A stretch of DNA of 64,000 nucleotides. Source: Necropsobacter massiliensis (GTDB lineage: Bacteria; Pseudomonadota; Gammaproteobacteria; Enterobacterales; Pasteurellaceae). Every line of letters begins with the position of its first letter. The stretch's first letter is position 1. The notes below the pieces were generated by a model that saw only the letters and a list, made by a program, of their open reading frames with translations, had not been told where the DNA came from and did not search any database. This document shows positions 48,351-57,179 of this stretch, in pieces. The position numbers and the translations under genes were made by a program. The DNA is taken from positions 1-64,000 of the forward strand of contig NZ_LN776186.1 of assembly GCF_000827595.2 (NCBI RefSeq). Direction: 5' to 3'.

Positions 48351-49588
48351 ACAAACATTCCTTGTGCGAATTCAAAAAAATCCTCTTTGCCGAAATTGCC
48401 TGATTTCAAGGCGAGATAAACCGGTTCTTCCACCGCTTTAAGCCAAGGCACGCCCGGTGCGATTTGCTTGCCGATATAAAAACCGCAAAAGCCCAGTTGC
48501 TGTACCACAATGCTGGAAGTCTCGCCGCCGGCGATAATGAAATTGGTAAAGCCCGCCGCTTTTAAAAGTGCGGCCAATTTGGCAAAAATTTTTTCAATGG
48601 CGGCGCTTGCCTTTTTCGCGCCGAATTTTGCCTGAATCTCTTTCAATTGTTCCGACGAAACGGTGGCATAAACCATTGGTGCCAGCGGTTGTGCCGCATT
48701 CTGCAAGACCCATTGATACAGTTCATCGGCATAATGCGGATTGTTTAATGCCTGTTCCGCCTCCAGCCAGCGACTTGGCGCTTTGGCTTTGTACGCATTA
48801 ACTTGACAGTTGGTCATCACCGAGCAGGAACCGGACAATATCACCGTTTTACCTTGTGTCAGCGTGAACGCATCGCTGCCTTTTTGTCCGCCGCTCAACC
48901 GCGCCGCCATATAGGCGCCCAACCCTGAGCCGCCGGTCACTAATTTGAAATCGGCAACCGCTTCCGCCAGCACTGCCAGTTGGGCATTATCTACGGCATC
49001 CACCACCGCATAGCGACAGCCTTGCGCTTTTAGCTCGGCAAAGCGTTCTTTCACCCGTTGTGCGCCCAAGATTACATCAGCATAAGCGACCAGACCGGTT
49101 TTGCCGCGTGATTGCACATCCATAAGGCGCAATAGACTGGCGTCTGTCATTGGAGTGAGCGGGTGATTACGCATACCGGACTCGTTTAATAACACATCGC
49201 CGACGAACAAATAGCCATTAAAAATTGTGCGTCCATTAATCGGCAACGCCGGTGTTACCACGGTAAAATCGGCGTGCAACGCATCCAACAACGCATCGGT
49301 GACCGGTCCGATATTACCTTTCGCAGTGCTGTCAAAGGTGGAGCAATATTTAAAATAGAACTGATCGCAACCGTTTTGCTGCAACCAGCGCAGCGCCTGT
49401 AACGACTGTGCGACGGCTTCATCCGCTGGATTGGAGCGGGATTTCAAACTAATGACAATAGCATCCACCTGCTCTGCTAGCGGTTCGCGCGGAACACCGT
49501 TCATTTGCACCGCACTTAAGCCGTTTTCGACCAAAAAGCTGGCAATATCACTTGCGCCGGTGAAATCGTCTGCAATAACGCCCAACAT
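48347..49588 (-). CDS. otnK: 3-oxo-tetronate kinase, DUF1537 family
   Basis: Kinase making 3-oxo-tetronate 4-phosphate with ATP, 413 residues. It opens LGVIADDFTGASDIASFL, the DUF1537 signature, with YFKYCSTFDSTAKGNIGPV near residue 98. In the C-terminal domain, IIAGGETSSIVVQQLG near 352 is the nucleotide-binding stretch. This paralogue differs from DtnK at 8.7 kb in that K-Y-C-S-T-F-D replaces K-K-M-D-S-T-L, a split that I recall between the Otn and Dtn/Den type subfamilies. Follows ltnD by one base. Confidence 0.9.
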   Translation of the reverse strand: MLGVIADDFTGASDIASFLVENGLSAVQMNGVPREPLAEQVDAIVISLKSRSNPADEAVAQSLQALRWLQQNGCDQFYFKYCSTFDSTAKGNIGPVTDALLDALHADFTVVTPALPINGRTIFNGYLFVGDVLLNESGMRNHPLTPMTDASLLRLMDVQSRGKTGLVAYADVILGAQRVKERFAELKAQGCRYAVVDAVDNAQLAVLAEAVADFKLVTGGSGLGAYMAARLSGGQKGSDAFTLTQGKTVILSGSCSVMTNCQVNAYKAKAPSRWLEAEQALNNPHYADELYQWVLQNAAQPLAPMVYATVSSEQLKEIQAKFGAKKASAAIEKIFAKLAALLKAAGFTNFIIAGGETSSIVVQQLGFCGFYIGKQIAPGVPWLKAVEEPVYLALKSGNFGKEDFFEFAQGMFV

Positions 49589-49589
49589 C

Positions 49590-50495
49590 TTAATGTCCTC
49601 CTTTTTTCGGCAGTTCGATGCCGCTGAAAATTTTAATCACGGCACTGTCATCTTCCTTACCGTAACCCGCATTACTGGCTTCAGTGAACATAGAATAGGC
49701 GGTGTTGGCTAAATGCAGCGGGAAATGAAGAGATTTGGCGGTATCGTTTACCAGACCTAAGTCTTTAACAAAAATATCCACCATGGAAAGCGGGCTATAG
49801 TCGCCGTCCACCACATGTTTCATGCGGTTTTCAAACATCCACGAATTACCCGCCGCGTTGGTCACCACGTCATACATTAAATTCAGCGGAATCCCCGCTT
49901 TTGCTGCCAATGCCATGGCTTCCGCAGCGGCGGCAATATGTACGCCAGCAAGCAATTGATGAATGATTTTTACCGTAGCACCCAGACCGATTTTTTCCCC
50001 GATGCGGTAAACTTTGCCCGCCACCGCATCTAAAACCGGCTGTAATTTGGCAAACGCCTGCGCCGACCCGGAAGCCATTACGGTCATCTCACCTGCCGCC
50101 GCTTTCGCCGCGCCACCGGAAACCGGGGCATCCAGCATCATCAAGCCTAATTCTGTTAATTTTTGTGAAATCCCTTCAGCATCTTGCGCAGAGATCGTTG
50201 AGGAAACCATAACGGCGGTGCCGGCGCGTAATTGTTTTGCCAACCCGTTTGCGCCGAACAATACCGCGTTGACTTGTTGTGCATTCACTACCAGTAGCAT
50301 GACAGCGTCCAATTCTTGCGCAAAATCGACCGCACTTTTACTGACATCTTTTGCCCCAAAGGCTTTTAAGGATTCCAATGCAACCGGGTTAAGATCAACC
50401 CCGTAAGTGGTTAACCCCGCATTAATACAGGATTTTGCCGCCCCCATACCCATGGCGCCAAGACCAATGACCGCAACTGAATATTGATTAGCCAT
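49590..50495 (-). CDS. ltnD: L-threonate dehydrogenase
   Basis: 3-hydroxyisobutyrate-dehydrogenase-family enzyme of 301 residues that oxidises L-threonate at C2 to 2-oxo-tetronate with NAD+. The dinucleotide fold is VIGLGAMGMGAAKSCINAG near residues 9-27; DAPVSGGAAKAAAGEM near 121 is substrate-binding and the catalytic Lys is in GLGATVKIIHQLLAG near 174. First gene of the operon, divergent from the DeoR gene. Together with DenD it brings two stereoisomers into the common OtnI-OtnK-OtnC route. Confidence 0.9.
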   Translation of the reverse strand: MANQYSVAVIGLGAMGMGAAKSCINAGLTTYGVDLNPVALESLKAFGAKDVSKSAVDFAQELDAVMLLVVNAQQVNAVLFGANGLAKQLRAGTAVMVSSTISAQDAEGISQKLTELGLMMLDAPVSGGAAKAAAGEMTVMASGSAQAFAKLQPVLDAVAGKVYRIGEKIGLGATVKIIHQLLAGVHIAAAAEAMALAAKAGIPLNLMYDVVTNAAGNSWMFENRMKHVVDGDYSPLSMVDIFVKDLGLVNDTAKSLHFPLHLANTAYSMFTEASNAGYGKEDDSAVIKIFSGIELPKKGGH

Positions 50496-50539
50496 AATAT
50501 GTTTCTCCTGAAAATAAAATAATGTGAAATACTATGTCG

Positions 50540-50635
50540 ACAATGATTGTGGCACTTTTTTACTGTAAAAACCGCGATGCAGATCACAAAATTTAACTTT
50601 CAATGTTAATTTTTGTGAAATAAAAAACAATGATT
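50540..50635. promoter_or_regulatory. Repeated ACAATGATT motif, possible DeoR operators
   Basis: ACAATGATT occurs at 50540-50548 (as the perfect palindrome ACAAT-G-ATTGT, 50540-50550) and again at 50627-50635, flanking the CRP-like site in the ltnD/regulator gap. Repeated short sites are normal for GlpR/DeoR-type repressors. Inference from position and repetition only. Confidence 0.4.
50573..50588 (-). promoter_or_regulatory. Candidate CRP site upstream of ltnD
   Basis: CGCGA-TGCAGA-TCACA (50573-50588) has a perfect right half and a partial left half. It lies about 78 bases upstream of ltnD in the divergent region and could serve either gene. Confidence 0.45.
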
Positions 50636-50685
50636 TTTTATCAGAAATGGTTATAATCAGGAAAAAAGCTATTCGGATATCGCCC

Positions 50686-51444
50686 ATGATCCCCGCAGAA
50701 CGACAAAAGCAATTACTCAATTTAATCAGTCAGAATAATATTATCAGCATCGCCAGTTTGGTTGACATCCTCGGTGTCTCCCATATGACAGTGCGCCGCG
50801 ACATACAAAAACTGGAACAGGAAGGAAAAGTAGTATCGGTGTCCGGCGGAGTAAAGCTGCTGGAACATTTATTTATGGAGCCGACGCATCAGGATAAGTC
50901 CTTGCTGTCCACCTTACAGAAAGAAAATATCGGTATGCAGGCAGCCCAGATGATCCCACAAAATACCACGATATATCTGGATGCGGGAACCACCACCCTT
51001 GAAATTGCACACCGTATTTTGGATCGCGATGATCTGTTGGTGGTCACTAATGATTTTATGATCGCAAATTTCCTGATGATGAACGGAAAATGCGAACTGC
51101 TGCACACCGGCGGTACGATAAACAAAGCGAACTACTCCTCAGTAGGAGAGCTAGCAGCCCAGCTGCTGCGCCAAATTTCCATTGATATTGCCTTTGTTTC
51201 CACCTCTTCTTGGAACCTGAAGGGTCTAACGACCCCAGACGAAAGCAAATTACCAGTCAAACGCGCGATAATCCAATCCAGCCAAAAAAATGTATTGGTT
51301 TCGGACTCTTCCAAATACGGCAAACGCGCAACCTTCCACATCTGCCCGTTAAATATCTTCGACTGCATCATTTGCGATAAAGATCTCTTAACACATATAC
51401 AAGACGCCATCCATGAAATGAACGTTGAGTTGATTTTGGTGTAG
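50686..51444 (+). CDS. DeoR-family regulator of the tetronate operon
   Basis: 252-residue DeoR/GlpR-type repressor. The winged helix has SIASLVDILGVSHMTVRRDIQKLEQEG near residues 19-45; the sensor domain has IYLDAGTTTLEIAH near 95, ELLHTGGTINKANYSSVGE near 135, and VLVSDSSKYGKRA near 204. I start at MIPAERQKQ (50686), the family's usual N-terminus, although a frame opens at 50647 without a good ribosome site. Divergence from ltnD, as in H. influenzae, makes it the likely local regulator. The effector is presumably a phosphorylated tetronate. Confidence 0.87.
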   Translation: MIPAERQKQLLNLISQNNIISIASLVDILGVSHMTVRRDIQKLEQEGKVVSVSGGVKLLEHLFMEPTHQDKSLLSTLQKENIGMQAAQMIPQNTTIYLDAGTTTLEIAHRILDRDDLLVVTNDFMIANFLMMNGKCELLHTGGTINKANYSSVGELAAQLLRQISIDIAFVSTSSWNLKGLTTPDESKLPVKRAIIQSSQKNVLVSDSSKYGKRATFHICPLNIFDCIICDKDLLTHIQDAIHEMNVELILV

Positions 51445-51478
51445 AGGGTAATCAGACAGGCTATTTAACGACAAAAGA

Positions 51479-51503
51479 CGAATACCGCTGTTGTTGGTAT
51501 TCG
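51479..51503. terminator. Hairpin between the DeoR gene and iolG
   Basis: CGAATACC (51479-51486) and GGTATTCG (51496-51503) with a 9-base loop, between convergent genes. Weak T tail. Confidence 0.55.
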
Positions 51504-51540
51504 CCTTTAGGTTGGAGGTGTCAGGCTAAACCGGTAGCCG

Positions 51541-52554
51541 TTAGTTGATTTCACTCAGTTTTACCGGACGCCCCTCGTCCAGTGATTTTTTTGCGGCAAT
51601 CGCAATTAGCACCGGCTGTAAACCGTCGTTACCGTTAACTAACGTCGGTTTATCGTGAACCACCGAATCGACAAAACACATCATTTCGTCGGCAAAGGAC
51701 TGCATGTAGCGTTGTAAAAAGAAATATTTCGGTTTTTCAGCAATAACACCCGCCTCACAGGAATAAACTGCGGTGGAGTCCGCGTCGTTGCCGGTCTGTA
51801 CTGCACCTTTAGAACCGAATACTTCCGCGCGCTGATCATAGCCATATACGGCTTTGCGACTGTTATCGATCACGCCGATCGCACCGTTAGCCAGTTTTAA
51901 GGTAATCACCGCTGTATCAATATCACCGGCTTTACCAATATCCGGATTCACTAGCACACCGCCGGCAGCATAAACTTCTGTGACCTCACTGCCGGATAAG
52001 TAACGTATCATATCAAAATCATGAATCGTCATATCAAAAAACATACCGCCGGAGACTTTGACATATTCAATCGGCGGCGCATCCGGATCCCGAGAAGTAA
52101 CGCGAATAATATGCGGCTCTCCGATATTGCCGGCAATGATGTGTTGTTTGATAGCTTTAAAGTTATGATCAAACCGACGGTTAAAACCTACCTGAAATTT
52201 TACCCCGGCTTTCTCGACTTCTGCCAATACCTCTCGAATGCGGGAAATATCCGCATCAATCGGTTTTTCACAGAAAATATGTTTGCCTGCTCGAGCTGCT
52301 TCAATGGAAATGGAGGCATGAGTATTAGTGGAAGAACAAACCAATACAGCATCAATTTCCGGATCTTGTAGAATTTGTCTGTAATCCGCATAGACATGAG
52401 CGATGCCCATTTCTTTTGCCCAGTTGTGCAATTCTTCCGTTACTCGAACATCCGAAATTGCTTTAATTTCCGCCCCTTTTACGTATTTCGTAATACTTTC
52501 TGAATGTACGCGACCAATACGGCCAGCACCAATAATACCTACTTTAATCATCAT
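51541..52554 (-). CDS. iolG: Inositol 2-dehydrogenase
   Basis: Gfo/Idh/MocA-family NAD enzyme of 337 residues oxidising myo-inositol to 2-keto-myo-inositol (scyllo-inosose). VGIIGAGRIGRVHSE near residue 5 is the dinucleotide fold. FCEKPIDADI near 94 carries the catalytic Lys of the E-K-P motif. FNRRFDHNF near 123 and GGMFFDMTIHDFDMIRYLSG near 170 hold the Asp-His substrate residues. The start codon overlaps the iolE stop, so translation is coupled. Last gene of iolD-iolE-iolG on the minus strand. Confidence 0.93.
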   Translation of the reverse strand: MMIKVGIIGAGRIGRVHSESITKYVKGAEIKAISDVRVTEELHNWAKEMGIAHVYADYRQILQDPEIDAVLVCSSTNTHASISIEAARAGKHIFCEKPIDADISRIREVLAEVEKAGVKFQVGFNRRFDHNFKAIKQHIIAGNIGEPHIIRVTSRDPDAPPIEYVKVSGGMFFDMTIHDFDMIRYLSGSEVTEVYAAGGVLVNPDIGKAGDIDTAVITLKLANGAIGVIDNSRKAVYGYDQRAEVFGSKGAVQTGNDADSTAVYSCEAGVIAEKPKYFFLQRYMQSFADEMMCFVDSVVHDKPTLVNGNDGLQPVLIAIAAKKSLDEGRPVKLSEIN

Positions 52555-53450
52555 TAAATCCCCGCAACTTCTTTAATATATTTACGTCCTTTTACTGCAT
52601 ACTCAAACGGATTTGCAATTGCCGGATCCTGTTCGGCTTCCACAACCATCCAGCCTTTGTAATCATGTTTTTCCAAAATGTCGAAGATCGGTTTGAAATC
52701 GATAACACCATCTCCCGGAACCGTAAAAGTGCCTTTACGCACGCCCTCTAGAAAACTCAGATCATGCGCTTTTACTTCAGCCACTACCTCATCACGAACA
52801 TCTTTTAAATGTACGTGAATGATACGATCAATATATTTTTCCAACACTTGCAGCATAGCTTGCTGTGAGCCTTCAGAATAGTAAATATGACCTGAATCGA
52901 ATAACAAATAGACATCATCATTAACTTCCGCCATGTAGCGATCAATTTCTGCCGGTGTCTGAATACCGGTTCCCATGTGATGATGTAAGCATACGCGCAT
53001 TCCTTTTTCCGCCGCCAGTTTCGCCAATTCGTTATAACCTTCGGCTAATAATTTCCATTCACTGTCGGTAAATACGGTTTTTTCTTTGAATACGGCTTTA
53101 GTTGTCCCCTGAATACTGCGGCTTTGCTCGGAACAACCAATAACCTTTGCCCCCATCGCATGTAAAAAGTCGCGGTGTTGAATAAAATCTTTCAGGGTTT
53201 GTTCCCGTTTTCCGTCCACAAAAAACGTACTGAACCAAGCGTTACAAATTTGAATACCGCGTACTGCTAATTTATGTTTTAGTATTTCGACATCCCGCGG
53301 GTATTTATTTCCCACTTCGCTGCCGGTAAATCCCGCCAATGCCATTTCACTGATACATTGTTCAAATGTATTTTCTTTGCCGAGATCCGGCATATCGTCA
53401 TTTGTCCAACCGATAGGCGCGATACCTAATTTAACATTTTCAGCTTTCAT
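52554..53450 (-). CDS. iolE: Inosose dehydratase
   Basis: 2-keto-myo-inositol dehydratase, 298 residues, (beta/alpha)8 xylose-isomerase-like fold. It forms 3,5/4-trihydroxycyclohexa-1,2-dione, the substrate of IolD. The start [18 protein letters not shown] and motifs [12 protein letters not shown] near 39, [13 protein letters not shown] near 153, [13 protein letters not shown] near 184, and [11 protein letters not shown] near 214 are all family marks; Glu/Asp/His residues there bind the metal. Lies between iolD (75-base gap) and iolG (overlap). Confidence 0.94.
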   Translation of the reverse strand: MKAENVKLGIAPIGWTNDDMPDLGKENTFEQCISEMALAGFTGSEVGNKYPRDVEILKHKLAVRGIQICNAWFSTFFVDGKREQTLKDFIQHRDFLHAMGAKVIGCSEQSRSIQGTTKAVFKEKTVFTDSEWKLLAEGYNELAKLAAEKGMRVCLHHHMGTGIQTPAEIDRYMAEVNDDVYLLFDSGHIYYSEGSQQAMLQVLEKYIDRIIHVHLKDVRDEVVAEVKAHDLSFLEGVRKGTFTVPGDGVIDFKPIFDILEKHDYKGWMVVEAEQDPAIANPFEYAVKGRKYIKEVAGI

Positions 53451-53525
53451 AATTTTTCCTTCTACAAAGAATGATTGAATTATTCCGTTGCCTGATTGTC
53501 TTCGTCCTCAAACAAGAAACCCGGC

Positions 53526-55466
53526 TTAATAGCGTCTGGCCTCACTAATACGCTGTAGTGAATGTTCATAAGCTTCATGTACGGTGGCTTTATCCGATAC
53601 GGCCGGAACCCCCACATGCCACCAGCTGCCATAACCGTGAACCATTGTTTTCGGTAATACTTTAATATCAATTAACGTCGAAACCGTTTGTTTTTGTGCA
53701 TCCGCTAACGCCGCGCGTAATTGCTCCTCAGTGGTTACTTTATACGTTTTACAACCATAAGAAGCTGCGTTCATTGCAAAATCGACCGGTACAAAACCAC
53801 CATCCAACTGCGCAGTTTGCTCGTTTCTGAAACGGAATTCGGTACCGAAACTATCCATACCATGCCCTAGCTGCAAATTATTAATACAACCATTGGTCAT
53901 GTTGTCAAAAAGCACCACATTAATTTTCTTGTGTTCCTGAATAGACGTGACTAGCTCCGAATGCAGCATCATGTAAGAACCATCACCGACTAAGGCATAA
54001 ACTTCACTGTCGGGTTGTGCGAGTTTTACTCCAAGTGCGGCGTTTATTTCATAGCCCATACAGGAATAACCGTATTCCAGATGATAGGTATTTTCGCCTT
54101 TGGATTGCCAACAGCGCTGTACATCACCCGGTAAACTACCTGCGGCCCCGACGATAACATCATTTTCTTGCAGGCTTTCATTTAAAATGCCCAGCACCCG
54201 GCTTTGAGTCAGTGCCGATTTGGTTATTTCGATAAATTCGGCAAATACCGCATCGGTATTGAGGCGATCCGCGACTTCCGGAATAAAATCGGCACCGGTA
54301 TAAGTCAAGTTGTACACCCGTTCCAATTCCGCAGCAAATTGTTGTTTAACATCGGCAATCCGATCACCCCATTGTGCCTGATAACCGCTCGGCGCTAAAA
54401 GTGCGGTCAGTTTTTCTAGCGTTTCTTTCGCATCGGCTGTGACCTGCACACCATCAAGCTTATAGACATCAAAACGTGCAATATTAATATTTAAATAACT
54501 GACTTCCGGGTTCTGGAAGATCCATTTCGATGATGTAGTAAAATCGGTATATCGGGTACCTATGCCGATAACCAAATCCGCTTCTTTCGCCAGCAAGTTC
54601 GCCGCTAAACAGCCCGTTTCACCGACCCCGCCGACATTTAAATAATGCTCAGAAACGACCGCACTTTTGCCGGCCTGCGTTTCAGCAAACGGAATATTGT
54701 AAGTTTCGGCAAACGCCTTTAATTGTTCAGCCGCTTGTGAATAACGCACACCTCCGCCGCATATAATTAATGGTTTTTTCTTGCTTTGAAGCAATGTCAG
54801 TGCATCAAGCAACATCGGTTCTGTAGGCGGAGTTCGCTCAATTCGATGAATGCGTTTTTGCAGGAAATGAACTGGAAAATCATAAGCTTCCGCTTGAACA
54901 TCCTGCGGTAATGCGATCGTTACGGCACCGGTTTCAGCCGGATCGGTCAACACCCGCATGGCATTAATACAAGCTGTCATTAATTGTTCAGGACGGCTGA
55001 CACGATCCCAATATTTGCTTACCGCACGAAAGGCGTCATTAGTACTGATACTCAGATCATAAGACTGCTCAATTTGCTGCAATACGGGATCCGGCTGACG
55101 TGTTGCAAATACATCGCCCGGCAGCAAAAGCAGCGGAATTCGGTTTGCCGATGCCGTTGCCGCTGCGGTGATCATATTAGCAGCCCCGGGACCAACGGAA
55201 GAAGTACAGGCATAAATCTGCTTACGCAGTTTTTGTTTGGCAAAACCGGTTGCAACATGTGCCATTCCCTGCTCATTGCGACCCTGACGAACGATAAGAT
55301 CACCGCTATCCTGTTCCAGCGCCTGACCTAATCCCAATACATTACCGTGGCCGAAGATGCCGAACACACCAGCAACAAATTTAGTTATTTTGCCATCAAA
55401 TTCTACATATTGATTATCCAGAAATTTAACCAGTGCCTGTGCGACTGTAAGTCTGATCGTTTTCAT
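53526..55466 (-). CDS. iolD: Trihydroxycyclohexanedione hydrolase
   Basis: Thiamine-diphosphate enzyme of 646 residues opening the ring of trihydroxycyclohexane-dione to 5-deoxy-glucuronate. The acetolactate-synthase-like three-domain layout is complete: N-terminal [18 protein letters not shown] with the catalytic-Glu region; central FAD/nucleotide-like domain; C-terminal ThDP motif [15 protein letters not shown] ending in NNLQ near residue 535. I prefer the ATG at 55466 since AGGAG is 6 bases before it; the ATG at 55472 directly abuts that site. First gene of iolDEG. Confidence 0.93.
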   Translation of the reverse strand: MKTIRLTVAQALVKFLDNQYVEFDGKITKFVAGVFGIFGHGNVLGLGQALEQDSGDLIVRQGRNEQGMAHVATGFAKQKLRKQIYACTSSVGPGAANMITAAATASANRIPLLLLPGDVFATRQPDPVLQQIEQSYDLSISTNDAFRAVSKYWDRVSRPEQLMTACINAMRVLTDPAETGAVTIALPQDVQAEAYDFPVHFLQKRIHRIERTPPTEPMLLDALTLLQSKKKPLIICGGGVRYSQAAEQLKAFAETYNIPFAETQAGKSAVVSEHYLNVGGVGETGCLAANLLAKEADLVIGIGTRYTDFTTSSKWIFQNPEVSYLNINIARFDVYKLDGVQVTADAKETLEKLTALLAPSGYQAQWGDRIADVKQQFAAELERVYNLTYTGADFIPEVADRLNTDAVFAEFIEITKSALTQSRVLGILNESLQENDVIVGAAGSLPGDVQRCWQSKGENTYHLEYGYSCMGYEINAALGVKLAQPDSEVYALVGDGSYMMLHSELVTSIQEHKKINVVLFDNMTNGCINNLQLGHGMDSFGTEFRFRNEQTAQLDGGFVPVDFAMNAASYGCKTYKVTTEEQLRAALADAQKQTVSTLIDIKVLPKTMVHGYGSWWHVGVPAVSDKATVHEAYEHSLQRISEARRY

Positions 55467-55536
55467 ATTCATCTCCTGATAACGGACAATTTAATTTTTA
55501 AACTATATAATCACATTTTTATTCCGAATAAAATAT

Positions 55537-55558
55537 AAATGAAAAATAAATTTCATTT
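55537..55558. promoter_or_regulatory. AAATGAAA-N6-TTTCATTT dyad before iolD
   Basis: A perfect 8-base inverted repeat (55537-55544 and 55551-55558) lies about 70-90 bases upstream of iolD. It resembles the GAA-N-TTC symmetry of RpiR-type IolR operators. The region to 55639 is AT-rich with no gene. Confidence 0.4.
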
Positions 55559-55635
55559 TTGTGGCAAGGATCAAATTTTCAATCAATATCTGTTGCAAAA
55601 TATATTGTTTAAAAAACGGGTTACACTCTGTTAAG

Positions 55636-55664
55636 ACAAAAAGTACGGTGAAACACCGTACTTT
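55636..55664 (-). terminator. Terminator after the iol-linked alcohol dehydrogenase
   Basis: AAAGTACGGTG (55640-55650), AAA, CACCGTACTTT (55654-55664): an 11-bp perfect stem. On the minus strand a T run follows. The arms look like uptake cores with one change (GTACGGT for GTGCGGT). Confidence 0.75.
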
Positions 55665-55725
55665 CGTTTGACTTGATCATAATGACAACCTGTCAGGATA
55701 TTGATCAAAACAGGCAAAACCTGGG

Positions 55726-56880
55726 TTATACAGTTAGTTCATAGCCATAATAAGCCGATTTATAAATTGCTTTGATTTCCTCAACTGTCGGCTTGCGCGG
55801 GTTAGTTAAAGTACAGGCGTCATCAACCGCAAGCCGGCTCATGCGATCGAGTGCCGCAAGAAAATCCGTTTCAGTAATCATTGTATTTTTTCCTTCTCTG
55901 ATTGAAGCGGAAAGACCGACTCGCCGGTTTAATTGCAGGATTGCCTGTTCAAGATTATCAATCTGCAACCATGTTTCCAAACGCGCATATTTATCTGTTG
56001 CTTTGCGATTGAAGTGTATGACATAAGGCAAAATTAATGCATTCGCTTCACCGTGCGTTAAATGGAATTGACCGCCTATTTTATGTGCCATGCTGTGCAC
56101 AATACCAAGCGAGCAGTTACTAAATGCCATACCAGCAATAGTTGAGGCGGTATGCATTTTTTCTCTTGCCTGCATATTATCTGGCTCGCATACTGCACGT
56201 TCCAGATAATTGAACACCAAGCGGATCGCTGCCAGCGCATAAGGGTCCGTAAAATCATCCGAAGCGGTGGATACATAAGCTTCAATTGCATGCGTCAACA
56301 CATCCATCCCGGTTTGCGCAGTAATTAGCGGCGGCATTTTAGCCGGGAGCCGGGTATCCAAAATTGCAATATCAGGCACAATATCTGGACTGACAAGTGG
56401 ATACTTCACGGCATTTTGAGTGTCTGTAATTACGCTGAAAGCGGTAATTTCTGATGCGGTACCGCTGGTTGAAGGAATACAAATCAGTTTAGCTTTGCGG
56501 CGTAATTTAGGAAAATTAAACTTGATTAATTCATTAAAATCATAATCGGGATATTCATAATATACCCACATGATCTTAGCTGCATCCATGGGTGAACCGC
56601 CGCCGATGGCAATAATCCAATCAGGATTAAATTCGGCCATTTTATGTCCGCCCCGAATACAGGTTGCAATGGACGGATCCGGTTCTACGCCATCAATAAT
56701 CTGTACCTCAAAACCGGCTGTTTCAAGCAATGAACGCGCTTCATCCAGAAAACCGAAACGTTTCATTGAACTACCGCCAGTCACTAAAGTTGCCCGCTTC
56801 CCTTGTAGAGTGGACAAATAGTTAAGTGCATCCGCGCCATGTACCACTTTATTAGGAATACTGAATGCCGTAAAAGTCAT
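55726..56880 (-). CDS. Iron-containing alcohol dehydrogenase in the inositol locus
   Basis: Group III alcohol dehydrogenase of 384 residues, a different branch from the one at 11.9 kb. Motifs: VTGGSSMKRFGF near residue 33, AIGGGSPMDAAK near 91, CIPSTSGTASEITAFSV near 133, and metal residues from MDVLTHAIEAYVS near 192 to AHKIGGQFHLTHG near 263-275. ATG 56880 has GGAGG 6 bases upstream. Inositol breakdown gives malonate semialdehyde, so reduction to 3-hydroxypropionate is a plausible electron sink. It has its own CRP-like site and terminator, so it is separately expressed. Confidence 0.85.
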   Translation of the reverse strand: MTFTAFSIPNKVVHGADALNYLSTLQGKRATLVTGGSSMKRFGFLDEARSLLETAGFEVQIIDGVEPDPSIATCIRGGHKMAEFNPDWIIAIGGGSPMDAAKIMWVYYEYPDYDFNELIKFNFPKLRRKAKLICIPSTSGTASEITAFSVITDTQNAVKYPLVSPDIVPDIAILDTRLPAKMPPLITAQTGMDVLTHAIEAYVSTASDDFTDPYALAAIRLVFNYLERAVCEPDNMQAREKMHTASTIAGMAFSNCSLGIVHSMAHKIGGQFHLTHGEANALILPYVIHFNRKATDKYARLETWLQIDNLEQAILQLNRRVGLSASIREGKNTMITETDFLAALDRMSRLAVDDACTLTNPRKPTVEEIKAIYKSAYYGYELTV

Positions 56881-57034
56881 GTTATCCTCCAAATATATCG
56901 ATGTAGTTAATTTTAAGAAAACAGTATTCGGAAAATATATTTTATATATTAAATTTTATGATATTTTTGTTTCAAAAAAAATATATTTTGATGATTCTCT
57001 GTTGTCAATGAGAAAAAGAAGAATTTAAGCGTTT

Positions 57035-57050
57035 TGTGATCCGGTTAACA
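57035..57050 (-). promoter_or_regulatory. Candidate CRP site for the iol alcohol dehydrogenase
   Basis: TGTGA-TCCGGT-TAACA (57035-57050) matches nine of ten consensus bases. It lies about 155 bases upstream of the ADH start in an AT-rich gap. Confidence 0.45.
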
Positions 57051-57111
57051 GTTAAATGATAGGGCAGCAAATAATATAAAAACTGATATAAATTACACTC
57101 AATTTGCCCTA

Positions 57112-57136
57112 AAAAGTCGGTTTATTTCCGACTTTT
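57112..57136 (-). terminator. Terminator after iolH
   Basis: AAAAGTCGG (57112-57120) and CCGACTTTT (57128-57136) with a 7-base loop. It ends the iolE2-gfo-iolH unit on the minus strand. Confidence 0.75.
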
Positions 57137-57179
57137 CCAAGGCAGATCATTATATTAATGATTGAATACGGACAAAAAA

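Noticed and set aside
53480-53671. 63-codon minus-strand frame at the iolD 3-prime end
   Set aside because: Mostly overlaps iolD in another frame; no ribosome site or known motif.
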